Shown piece by piece: positions 24,552-31,990 of a DNA stretch of 33,143 nt (its first letter is position 1; every line of letters begins with the position of its first letter). Under the pieces are notes generated by a model, which saw only the letters and a program-made list of their open reading frames with translations, made no database searches and was not told where the DNA came from. The DNA comes from Nitrospirota bacterium (GTDB lineage Bacteria; Nitrospirota; Thermodesulfovibrionia; Thermodesulfovibrionales; UBA1546), in assembly GCA_016212165.1 (NCBI GenBank), contig JACRGY010000124.1, forward strand, positions 1-33,143, written 5' to 3'. Both the position numbers and the translations under genes were made by a program.

Positions 24552-26579
24552 TCACTGGCATTGCCATTCTTGAGTCAATATTCGTCTATATCTCGTACAT
24601 CCATAAGACCAATGACACATCACAGAAGGACAACCAGAAAGATAACCCTCACAAATTCCAGGATGTGGTTCAGCAGCTGGATGAGAATCATTGAAATAAA
24701 ATACTATATTACGGTGGTTTCCGACTATTGTAGATTCACAAGGGCCGCCACATTGCCCTCGACAACCTGGACATTCATCACACCAAGACACATCTACCCA
24801 CCTTCCCCCATCCGTCACCCTCACATCCTTTGTTGCTGTTGTGGAGCAGGCGGGACATGAAGCTGTTATTGTAAACGACCCGCAGGCTGTGGCGGTGGTT
24901 GTGAGAAGTCCAGAGGTTTTGTTTATTGTTGCTCCTTTGTTTAGCGGCAATACACTCCACTCTATTTGTCCACAGCCTGTTGCTGTGTATTGTTTTGTGC
25001 TGTTTCTGGTTGTTGTGTCTGAGCCTGTAATTGTGAGGACATCTTCTGGTTTGCATTTAACGCCAAATCCCCATTTTTCCCATACCTTACAGAAAACAAA
25101 GTTGCCACCTGCAGTTGATGTTTTGTCCCAACCATATCCTACTTCTGGATCGTAAGAAAATGAGACAGCCACTGCTTTATTGGCGGGAGTAACCAGTAAT
25201 TTTTTCCCGTCTATAGCATTTTTCCCAACGCCCACTTTCCAGCCGCCTGCTGTTGACTGCCCATTAGATAATCTGTCAAAATCTCTTCTCATCTGAGCCG
25301 TTCCATCCATGATTTGGTCGCTTATAGTAGTGGGCTTACCATACTCCATTATATGCCTCAATATTGAGTCATCAGGCCGATTCTTTGTAGTTGTAGTAAT
25401 AGCACTGTGTTCTCTTTGTAAAACAGCAAGAATTACCTGTGGGTTTATTCCATATACTTGGGCTGCGAAGTCTATCAATTCCGCAGGGTCAAAGAAAGTG
25501 CCATCCACATCCTTAACTTCATCTCCCTGCAAAAAACTACCCTTATCTTTAAGAAGTTTTTTTATATCAGCATAGCTCATTGTTGATTTATTTATAAATT
25601 CATCATTGCTCAAACACATGCCATTATATGCAGGCTGGGAGTTTTGATTTGAAGTTGAAACAATTGTTGTCTCAGCCGATGCAAGTTGAAAACTTGGAGG
25701 TTTTGAAAAGAGAGGAAATATAATATCAGAAGGGATTGGTAAAAAAGCTAACAGGGGAAAGGGCAGGTCTGAATTCCCCTGCCCTTTCTTTTCCTGATAC
25801 TGGTTCTGTGCAACTGCATTTCTCAAAAGCGTTTTTTTACTCAATGGCAAAGAGCTTTCCTCTTTCTGCCATTTTGGGACACAGATCGGCTCATATCGTC
25901 TTATGACTTTACCTTTGCTATCCAGCGCCTCTATCTTATAGCAAAGATCCATTGTCTCGGCTTCTGGAGTACCATCAACAGCATTTTTATGTTGCTCTCC
26001 AGAGAATCGAGTCCATTCTGTCCACGGGCCATCCGAAGAATACGCCTTATAGATTACATATTCGCTTGCCCCTTCTGTATAACCCCAGGTTAAGTGAATC
26101 ATGTCTTGCATATTCGTCCCATTCATACTGCCTTGCTCATTTGATACTGTTTCATTAAGGTTAGCTTTTCTTATTTCTGCCGTGATATAACTTCCTGGTT
26201 TTCCCCTGACCTCGACTTCTATTGTGTTATTTGGTGAGAGGGTAATATCCTCCTTTGTGATATTGAGAACCTGCTGATTAAAGTCTTGCGGCCCTACAAC
26301 TTCTACGCTGTTGAACTTAATAACCGCACTGCTAATTTGGTCAACAGGCTCTCTAAAAGGCTTTTCCCCCGGCTTTCTGACCGACCCGCCATTACTTACA
26401 TAAAGATAAAACTTACCAGCAGGTTTATCAATGCCAAAGTGTTCTACCACCGGAACTGGTTTTCCTGTATCCCTTATATATTTTTTAGGACCCCAGATTA
26501 CTTCTCCAGCCCAAGCATCAACTGAAAAGCACGATAGCAAGATGAACAAACAAATAGAAACAGTAACCTTTCTATTCAT
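24552..26579 (-). CDS. Secreted multidomain protein with FN3-like and lysozyme-like domains and Cys-rich tail
   Basis: ATG at 26579 follows AGGAGGT at six bases and gives 675 aa. A signal peptide spans residues 1-24 (hydrophobic SICLFILLSCFSV, cleavage after AWA). A beta-rich N-terminal region (24-140) with FNSVEVVGPQDFNQQVLNI is followed by a fibronectin-III-like domain (about 155-240, GASEYVIYKAYSSDGPW). A helical lysozyme-superfamily-like domain lies at about 320-505, with INPQVILAVLQREHS as the likely catalytic segment (Glu near 390) and GWDKTSTAGGNFVFCKVWEKWG near its end. An Ig-like region and a tail with more than ten cysteines follow. It is foreign in this operon and appears to be an insertion between rmlB and rmlD. 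Function in envelope or peptidoglycan binding or cleavage is inference. Confidence 0.72.
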   Translation of the reverse strand: MNRKVTVSICLFILLSCFSVDAWAGEVIWGPKKYIRDTGKPVPVVEHFGIDKPAGKFYLYVSNGGSVRKPGEKPFREPVDQISSAVIKFNSVEVVGPQDFNQQVLNITKEDITLSPNNTIEVEVRGKPGSYITAEIRKANLNETVSNEQGSMNGTNMQDMIHLTWGYTEGASEYVIYKAYSSDGPWTEWTRFSGEQHKNAVDGTPEAETMDLCYKIEALDSKGKVIRRYEPICVPKWQKEESSLPLSKKTLLRNAVAQNQYQEKKGQGNSDLPFPLLAFLPIPSDIIFPLFSKPPSFQLASAETTIVSTSNQNSQPAYNGMCLSNDEFINKSTMSYADIKKLLKDKGSFLQGDEVKDVDGTFFDPAELIDFAAQVYGINPQVILAVLQREHSAITTTTKNRPDDSILRHIMEYGKPTTISDQIMDGTAQMRRDFDRLSNGQSTAGGWKVGVGKNAIDGKKLLVTPANKAVAVSFSYDPEVGYGWDKTSTAGGNFVFCKVWEKWGFGVKCKPEDVLTITGSDTTTRNSTKQYTATGCGQIEWSVLPLNKGATINKTSGLLTTTATACGSFTITASCPACSTTATKDVRVTDGGRWVDVSWCDECPGCRGQCGGPCESTIVGNHRNIVFYFNDSHPAAEPHPGICEGYLSGCPSVMCHWSYGCTRYRRILTQEWQCQ

Positions 26580-26647
26580 ACGAATACCTCCTATCAAACT
26601 TGATTATCGTTCCAACCTCCTTTCTTTTTTCTATCACAACATAAGTA

Positions 26648-26794
26648 TTAACATCTTAGCATTAACTTTCTTAGGTCGCATGTGGATAAAGAAGCGTATT
26701 CAGGGCTGTATGGCATGACCTCATGCCCCTCCCTAAGCAGAGGGATTAAATCCTGTGCAAGCATGCCCTTTGAGCCTGTGATAAGAATTTTCAT
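26648..26794 (-). pseudogene. rmlD 5' remnant (truncated duplicate)
   Basis: ATG at 26794 opens MKILITGSKGMLAQDLIPLL, then REGHEVMP, nearly the same as the first 28 residues of intact rmlD at 24526. After that the frame departs into unrelated sequence and stops after 48 codons. At the DNA level the similarity covers about 26709-26794 and 24441-24526. The fragment sits just after rmlB and the repeat, where rmlD would be expected. It marks the original rmlB-rmlD junction before a 2-kb segment entered. The protein is too short to be an active reductase. Confidence 0.88.
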
Positions 26795-26808
26795 ATACTT
26801 CTTCCGAA

Positions 26809-26942
26809 ATACAAGGGATTGCCCTTGAGCGGTTTTTTTTGCCGATAGTCCAACAGCATTAAATGCAAATACACAAAAGGCAAAAACCTCGGAGCCCCGA
26901 TCCGATCGGAGCGAGAATGAGCAAAAGGGTAATCCCTTGTAT
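26809..26942 (+). repeat. Structured intergenic repeat, copy 2
   Basis: Copy 2 of the element. The left arm TACAAGGGATTGCCCTT (26810-26826) pairs with 26925-26941 over 17 positions with one G-T pair, and one further A-T pair outside. The core is conserved with copies 1 and 3 (GAGCGGTTTTTTTTGCC, GGCAAAAACCTCGGAGC, GCGAGAATGAGC). Its internal hairpin is CCGAT-CCG-ATCGG. It lies 18 bases past the rmlB stop and 14 bases before the rmlD remnant. The 381-base interval 26580-26960 contains only this element and the remnant. Confidence 0.87.
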
Positions 26943-26960
26943 AATCAATAAACATATAAT

Positions 26961-27956
26961 TTATCCCCAGAACCCCTTACTTTCAGCGCAAAGCCTTTCC
27001 TTAAGCGGCCTCCACCACGACTCGTTATCCTTATACCACTGAACAGTCTTTTCGAGTCCTTCATCTATCTTTACAGAGGGCCTCCACTGCAACTCGCGTT
27101 CTATCTTAGAATTATCAAGCGCATACCTGTAATCATGGCCGGGCCTGTCCTTAACAAATTTAATATGCTCTTCGCCCTTTCCCATTATCCCCAGAACCTT
27201 CCTTGCAATTTCTATATTTTTAACTTCGCAATCCCCGCCTGCATTATAGATCTCACCGGCCCTGCCATTATGCATAACTATGTCAATTGCAGAACAACTA
27301 TCCTCTACAAAAAGCCAGTCCCTGATATTTTCGCCCTTCCCGTAAACAGGGACCTGTTTATCCAGCAGAAGATTTGTAATCATCAAAGGGATAAACTTTT
27401 CAGGGAACTGGTAATAGCCGTAATTATTCGATGGCCTTACAATTACCACAGGCAGGCCATAAGTCTTATGGTAGGCATGGGCTAACATGTCGCCGGATGC
27501 CTTGGATGCCGCATAAGGAGAATTTGGGCTGAGAAGCGTTTCCTCTGTGAATTTTCCCTTTTCTTCCAGTGTCCCGTAAACCTCATCAGTTGATATATGA
27601 ATAAATTTTTTGATGGAAGAAGTCCTTGCACCCTCAAGAAGGATATGGGTGCCTAAAATATTGGTGAGTATAAAGGGCTGGGCATCATGAATTGACCTAT
27701 CGACATGGGTCTCTGCAGCAAAATTTACAACATAATCCACCCTGCCAAGAACATCCATAACAAGGTCTACATCATCTATCCTCCCATGTGCAAAACGATA
27801 CCTTTTCTCCTTCTTTATGTCTCTCTGATTCTCAAGGTTTCCTGAATATGTCAATGCATCAAGGTTTATAATCTCATAGTCAGGATATTTTCTAATGATA
27901 TGCCTGATAAAATTTGAACCTATAAATCCGCAGCCGCCTGTAACAAGGAGTTTCAT
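26961..27956 (-). CDS. rmlB: dTDP-glucose 4,6-dehydratase
   Basis: This 331-aa extended SDR has TGGCGFIGSNFIRHI for NAD binding, ETHVDRSI, and the diagnostic STDEVYGTLEE with SPYAASKASGD (YxxxK). It also has the VRPSNNYGYYQFPEKFIPL motif of RmlB and a C-terminal DRPGHDYRYALD. It converts dTDP-glucose to dTDP-4-keto-6-deoxyglucose, the common precursor for rhamnose and 6-deoxy amino sugars. It is followed by repeat copy 2 and the rmlD remnant. Its 4-keto product could also feed the DegT aminotransferases, which is inference. Confidence 0.95.
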   Translation of the reverse strand: MKLLVTGGCGFIGSNFIRHIIRKYPDYEIINLDALTYSGNLENQRDIKKEKRYRFAHGRIDDVDLVMDVLGRVDYVVNFAAETHVDRSIHDAQPFILTNILGTHILLEGARTSSIKKFIHISTDEVYGTLEEKGKFTEETLLSPNSPYAASKASGDMLAHAYHKTYGLPVVIVRPSNNYGYYQFPEKFIPLMITNLLLDKQVPVYGKGENIRDWLFVEDSCSAIDIVMHNGRAGEIYNAGGDCEVKNIEIARKVLGIMGKGEEHIKFVKDRPGHDYRYALDNSKIERELQWRPSVKIDEGLEKTVQWYKDNESWWRPLKERLCAESKGFWG

Positions 27957-27999
27957 CTTCCCTCACCTCTCTCTTATTAAGGACAGGAGATTGTCCGAA

Positions 28000-28458
28000 C
28001 TATTCAATTTTAAATGGTGTCTCAGAGTCATTTTCATACCTGATCTCATCAACCTTTTCCTTCCTGTCCCTGCCTGCATAAAGCCTGTCAGGAAAATTTA
28101 TGACCATTGCATCTTCCTCGCCAATATTTTTGTATCCATGCACAACTCCTGGCGGCACAATCACGGCAAGCCTGTCTGCATTTTCTATTACCTGCTTATT
28201 ATTATATGTTGGTGATTTTTTCCTGTTATCCCACAGATACAGGGTAAATTTCCCAAGGAAACAGAAGTAGTCAGCCTGGTCTTTATGTTCATGAGGCCCC
28301 CTTGCAGCAGCAGGATGTGTAACAGAAATGTAACTCATTGCCGGCTCAAAATCACCACTCTCATCTTCCCTGAATAATTCCATTAGCCAGCCTCTGTCAT
28401 CAGTGTAGGACTTTAACTTTTTTATAACCACACCCTCTATCTCTCCGTCTTTAAACAC
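28000..28458 (-). CDS. RmlC-like cupin, dTDP-4-dehydrorhamnose 3,5-epimerase family
   Basis: This 152-aa cupin begins with EIEGVVIKKLKSYTDDRGWLMELF, the usual RmlC opening. It then has SYISVTHPAAARGPHEH in place of the RGLHYQ-type motif, DYFCFLGKFTLYLWDNRK, and VPPGVVHGYKNIGEEDAMVINFPDRLY. It is shorter than standard RmlC (about 180 aa), and the catalytic histidine sits in an altered RGPHEH context. Position between rmlA and rmlB supports a role in rhamnose or a related 6-deoxy-sugar pathway. A 3,4-ketoisomerase-type or single-epimerase activity is possible, so I leave the symbol blank. Confidence 0.84.
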   Translation of the reverse strand: MFKDGEIEGVVIKKLKSYTDDRGWLMELFREDESGDFEPAMSYISVTHPAAARGPHEHKDQADYFCFLGKFTLYLWDNRKKSPTYNNKQVIENADRLAVIVPPGVVHGYKNIGEEDAMVINFPDRLYAGRDRKEKVDEIRYENDSETPFKIE

Positions 28459-28474
28459 CTTTAACCCCTATCAG

Positions 28475-28604
28475 AGAAGGTAATGATCTTTGAGCGGTTT
28501 CTTTTGCCGATAGTCCATAAAATCCAATAAAAAATAAAGAGGCAAAATCCTCGGAGCCCCAATTTCTATCGGGGCGAGAATGAGCGAGAAGATTGTTACC
28601 TTCT
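28475..28604 (+). repeat. Structured intergenic repeat, copy 3
   Basis: Copy 3 of the element. The left arm AGAAGGTAATGATCTT (28475-28490) pairs with 28589-28604 over 16 positions with two G-T pairs. The core reads TGAGCGGTTTCTTTTGCC and GGCAAAATCCTCGGAGC, with an internal hairpin GCCCC...GGGGC and then GAGAATGAGCGAG. It lies between rmlA and the rmlC-like gene, 19 bases past the rmlA stop. The arms share no sequence with those of copies 1 and 2. Confidence 0.87.
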
Positions 28605-28623
28605 ATCCATGTAGTCATATATA

Positions 28624-29691
28624 TTAAACCTCTACAGTTGAATCATCTCCCAGCATCAGGCGAAGCGCCTTGTGCCGGATACTGTTTTTTATAACCCTTG
28701 TATTCTTACCTACGATACTATCCTCAAGCCTCTCAACACCTGATAAAAATGCATTGTTTAAAATCACAGAATGTTCTACGGAAGAACCAAGGAGAGTGAC
28801 ATTATCGCCAATGCTGGTAAAGGGACCTATGAATGAATCCTTAATCATGGAACCCTTGCCAATAATAACAGGGCCCCTGACAATACTGTTTATCACAGAA
28901 GCTCCCTTCTCAACTGTCACCCTTCCATTTACCTGGCTCCTGCTGTCCACACTGCCCTTAATCTGCCTTTTTATATATTCATCAAGTACAATTGTATTTG
29001 CCTGAAGAAGATCATCTTTCTTGCCTGTATCAAGCCACCAGCCGCTGAGGATTTCACTCTTCACCTTGCATCCCATGCTTATAAGCTTCTGTATTGCATC
29101 TGTAATCTCAAGCTCTCCCCTGAACGATGGCTTTATCCCGGCAATAGCATCATGTATCCTTTCGGTAAATATATAAACCCCGACAAGGGCAAAGTTTGAA
29201 GGAGGTTTTGCAGGTTTCTCTATAAGCTTAACTACATTGCCTTTTCTGTCAAGCTTTGCCACGCCAAACTGCTGCGGATTATCTACTTCCTTCAGAAATA
29301 TCAATGCATCAGGGGACTGCCTGTTAAATTCCTTAATTGCGTCTTTGACGCCGTGATGCAGGAGATTATCACCTAGATACATGATAAAATCGTCATCCCC
29401 CAGAAAATCTCTTGCGGTCTTAACTGCATGGGCAAGGCCCGCAGGCTCGGACTGGAGAATATATGTCACTTTAATCCCCCATTGTTTACCGCTCCCTATA
29501 TAACTTCTTACCTCATTGCCTGTCTCAGGAGATATAATTACACCCACATCCTTTATGCCGGCATCCCGGATGTGTCCAAGCACATAACCGAGTATCGGCT
29601 TATTTGCCACAGGAACAAGCTGCTTTGCGGTTGTATAGGTCAATGGCCTCAACCTTGTTCCCTTCCCGCCACTTAAGATTAACGCCTTCAT
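28624..29691 (-). CDS. rmlA: Glucose-1-phosphate thymidylyltransferase, long form
   Basis: This 355-aa protein starts MKALILSGGKGTRLRPLTYT, followed by AKQLVPVANKPILGY, the nucleotidyltransferase signature. The sugar-binding region includes VGVYIFTERIHDAIAGIKPS and SGWWLDTGKKDDLL. Beyond about residue 245 a left-handed beta-helix-like region follows (VEKGASVINSIVRGPVIIGKGSMI and similar repeats), as in StrD-type long RmlA enzymes rather than the short 290-aa form. It makes dTDP-glucose. It is the first gene of the minus-strand run, with an extended -10 promoter close upstream and GAGGTG ahead of the ATG. Confidence 0.94.
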   Translation of the reverse strand: MKALILSGGKGTRLRPLTYTTAKQLVPVANKPILGYVLGHIRDAGIKDVGVIISPETGNEVRSYIGSGKQWGIKVTYILQSEPAGLAHAVKTARDFLGDDDFIMYLGDNLLHHGVKDAIKEFNRQSPDALIFLKEVDNPQQFGVAKLDRKGNVVKLIEKPAKPPSNFALVGVYIFTERIHDAIAGIKPSFRGELEITDAIQKLISMGCKVKSEILSGWWLDTGKKDDLLQANTIVLDEYIKRQIKGSVDSRSQVNGRVTVEKGASVINSIVRGPVIIGKGSMIKDSFIGPFTSIGDNVTLLGSSVEHSVILNNAFLSGVERLEDSIVGKNTRVIKNSIRHKALRLMLGDDSTVEV

Positions 29692-29723
29692 TTCACCTCA
29701 CCCGTTTTTCAAGAAATTGTTGT

Positions 29724-29732
29724 ATTATATCA
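29724..29732 (-). promoter_or_regulatory. Extended -10 promoter for rmlA and the downstream operon
   Basis: On the minus strand the sequence reads TGATATAAT, a perfect TATAAT with the TGn extension. Such promoters need little -35 sequence, and none is clear here. Transcription would start near 29717, about 25 bases before the rmlA ATG. The 66-base divergent gap also has to drive the plus-strand epimerase gene, whose promoter I could not define. Confidence 0.6.
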
Positions 29733-29757
29733 GAAAAATAACAATTCCGGAGGAAGA

Positions 29758-30726
29758 ATGAAGACCGTTGTAGTGACAGGTTGTGCCGGATTCATTGGCT
29801 GGAAGGTTGCTGAAAAACTCCTTGAAAATGGCTATTCAGTTGTCGGCATTGATAATATGAATGACTACTATGACCCCAGGCTGAAAGAATGGCGGCTAAG
29901 CAGCATTTCAGGAAAAGAGAATTTTAAATTCTACAGATATGATATTACAGACTATGAAAAGATAAAAGAGATATTCTCTTCAAACAAGATAGATGCTGTC
30001 ATTAACCTCGCTGCAAGGGCAGGAGTAAGGGCTTCTGTAGAAAACCCGTGGATATATCTCGACACAAATGTCAAAGGGACCCTGAACCTTCTTGAATGCT
30101 GCAAAGACTCCGGCACAAAGAAATTTGTCCTTGCATCAACCTCAAGCCTGTACGGGCTTAATGAAATGCCGTTCAGGGAGACAGACAACACAGACCAGCC
30201 ACTGGCTCCGTATTCTGCCACAAAGAAAGGCGCAGAGGCCTTGTGCTTCAGCTATCATTACCTGTGCGGCATTGACGTAAGCATACCGAGATATTTCACT
30301 GTTTACGGCCCTGCCGGAAGGCCTGACATGAGTATTTTCAGGTTCCTGAAAAACATTGACAACAACAAACCAATCCCTGTCTTTGGCGACGGCAGACAGA
30401 AAAGGGACTTCACTTATATTGATGACATAGCAGACGGAACGATAAAATGCCTCCAGCCGGCCGGATATGAGATTTTTAACTTCGGAAATGATAATTCCGT
30501 AGAATTAATGTATGTCATAAATCTGATAGAGCAGCACCTTGGCAAAAAAGCAGAAATAGAATGGCTTCCACTGCATCCTGCGGATGTCCGGGCCACATGG
30601 GCAAATATAGAAAAATCAAAGCAGAAACTCAACTGGAAGCCAACCCTTTCAATAGAAGACGGCCTTAAAAACACGGTTGACTGGTATATGAAAAACAAGG
30701 ATTTTCTAAACAAGCTCAAGTGGTAG
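29758..30726 (+). CDS. NAD-dependent epimerase, UDP-glucuronate 4-epimerase-like
   Basis: This 322-aa extended SDR has VVVTGCAGFIGWKVAEKLL. It also has VVGIDNMNDYYDPRLKEWRL, a motif characteristic of UDP-glucuronate 4-epimerases, followed by AARAGVRASVENPWIYLDTN. The active site is STSSLYG with PYSATKKGAE (YxxxK), and RYFTVYGPAGRPDMSIFRF is also typical. ATG at 29758 follows GGAGG by four bases. It likely converts UDP-glucuronate from Ugd into UDP-galacturonate. It is divergent from rmlA and convergent with the GT9 gene, their stops only 12 bases apart, with no visible terminator. Confidence 0.9.
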   Translation: MKTVVVTGCAGFIGWKVAEKLLENGYSVVGIDNMNDYYDPRLKEWRLSSISGKENFKFYRYDITDYEKIKEIFSSNKIDAVINLAARAGVRASVENPWIYLDTNVKGTLNLLECCKDSGTKKFVLASTSSLYGLNEMPFRETDNTDQPLAPYSATKKGAEALCFSYHYLCGIDVSIPRYFTVYGPAGRPDMSIFRFLKNIDNNKPIPVFGDGRQKRDFTYIDDIADGTIKCLQPAGYEIFNFGNDNSVELMYVINLIEQHLGKKAEIEWLPLHPADVRATWANIEKSKQKLNWKPTLSIEDGLKNTVDWYMKNKDFLNKLKW

Positions 30727-30738
30727 AAGTTTTCATTA

Positions 30739-31833
30739 CTAATTTGATTCCAGATTCAAAATCGTCTTCGCTGCAACCACTACATCTTCAACACTGATCA
30801 AAGACAGACATTCTACATTCCTCTTGCAGCAAGGGGTATACCCAAATTTCGTACATGGGCTGCAGTCAAGATGCTTGTTTAGAACAATATGGTTTTCACC
30901 CCTCGGCGCCCACTTCTTTTCTATGCCGGAACCAAAGAGCGAAACAGTCGGAGTTCCTACAGCAAATGCTATGTGCATCAGGCCCGAGTCTGCTGTAATC
31001 AGCAACCTGCTCTTCTTAAGCACAGCAGCAATATCTCTGAGATTAGTCCTGCCGGTAAGGTCAACACAGTTGCCCGCATATTTTTTAATCCTCTCAGCAT
31101 CTGCCCTGTCTGCATCAGAACCAAGGATTATAATATCGTACCCTTTATCACTTAGTATCTTTGCGGCCTCTCCGAACTTATCTCCGCCCCATCTCCGCTC
31201 CATTGCAGATGCCCCGGGAAAAATGGCAATAACCTTGTCTTTATTTTTTAACTCATTCTGAAGATAAGAGGGCACATCATTTTTAATGTTGATAAAAGGC
31301 TCATCACCCTTAAAATCATAGCTCCTGTCAATTAACGGTTCTATCAGATGCAAAAAACTATAAACCTCATAGTCCTCATGGCTGTAAGGAATCCTGTGAG
31401 TAAAGAGCTTTGCCCTTTCATTGGTGTCAAAACCTATCCTGACAGGCGCCCCTGAAAGATAGGCTACAACTGCCGAAAGCCTGTGCCACTGCTCGGTATC
31501 TATAACGACATCATAGTTATTTCTGAGGCATCTGAAAAGGTCAAGCCCTCTGTCATAAAGATATATATTGTCTATTACATCTGATAGCCTGAATATCTCC
31601 GCATTCCTTTTTTCACAAAGGACATCAATATCAGAGTCAGGGAATCTTGACTTCAATGCGTCAACCGCAGGTAAAAGTAAAACTGCATCTCCAATGCCGC
31701 CGGGACGAATGAGAAGGATTTTTTTGCTGTTTTTAGGATTGTCTTTGTCAGGCCTTTTAATCCTGGGGAGTAAAAACACAAATGCCCTGCCGATAATACC
31801 ATCAGAAAATTTTAAGAGTTTTATCTTATTCAT
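30739..31833 (-). CDS. Family 9 glycosyltransferase (heptosyltransferase-like)
   Basis: This 364-aa GT-B protein has ILLIRPGGIGDAVLLLPAVDALKSRFP, the N-terminal signature of GT9. A C-terminal donor-binding region follows: VIAIFPGASAMERRWGGDKFGE, TGRTNLRDIAAVLKKSRL, LLITADSGLMHIAFAVGTPTVSLFG. The tail contains an extra cysteine group, CSPCTKFGYTPCCKRNVEC. GT9 enzymes transfer heptose from ADP-heptose in lipopolysaccharide core synthesis. Its presence fits the heptose-activation genes in the window, but GT9 proteins can use other sugars. It is separated from the main operon by a plus-strand gene and has its own candidate promoter. Confidence 0.9.
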   Translation of the reverse strand: MNKIKLLKFSDGIIGRAFVFLLPRIKRPDKDNPKNSKKILLIRPGGIGDAVLLLPAVDALKSRFPDSDIDVLCEKRNAEIFRLSDVIDNIYLYDRGLDLFRCLRNNYDVVIDTEQWHRLSAVVAYLSGAPVRIGFDTNERAKLFTHRIPYSHEDYEVYSFLHLIEPLIDRSYDFKGDEPFINIKNDVPSYLQNELKNKDKVIAIFPGASAMERRWGGDKFGEAAKILSDKGYDIIILGSDADRADAERIKKYAGNCVDLTGRTNLRDIAAVLKKSRLLITADSGLMHIAFAVGTPTVSLFGSGIEKKWAPRGENHIVLNKHLDCSPCTKFGYTPCCKRNVECLSLISVEDVVVAAKTILNLESN

Positions 31834-31896
31834 ATGCTATTGTCTAAAAGAGTCAACCATAGAATGACAAAAATAGGTACTTTAAAGTAAAATATT

Positions 31897-31925
31897 AACA
31901 TACACTATACCTTTATTCCTATCAA
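31897..31925 (-). promoter_or_regulatory. Candidate sigma-70-type promoter for the GT9 gene
   Basis: On the minus strand TTGATA (31920-31925) and TATGTT (31897-31902) are separated by exactly 17 bases, matching 5 of 6 and 4 of 6 consensus positions. Transcription would start near 31890, giving a leader of about 57 bases. The rest of the 157-base divergent spacer (31834-31990) is AT-rich, and I see no other convincing element apart from the ribosome binding site of the GT2 gene. Confidence 0.4.
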
Positions 31926-31990
31926 GGATTAGATAACTATGATATCTATTCTGCGGTCAAGGGTTATAGTTAAGGCAAGGAGGTATTCCT

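Noticed and set aside
24552-26794. Transposon carrying the secreted-protein gene
   Set aside because: No transposase, terminal inverted repeats or short target duplication is visible; the flanking repeat is an rmlD gene fragment.
6601-28604. Repeat copies as simple intrinsic terminators
   Set aside because: The arms are not followed by a T-run in the direction of transcription, and the elements lie inside a tight operon whose next gene belongs to the same pathway.
29692-29757. Plus-strand promoter for the epimerase gene
   Set aside because: TATTAT is present, but no acceptable -35 or extended motif accompanies it, so I did not list it.
30727-30738. Bidirectional terminator between the convergent epimerase and GT9 genes
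   Set aside because: Only 12 bases separate the stops, and no stem-loop with a T-run is visible there.
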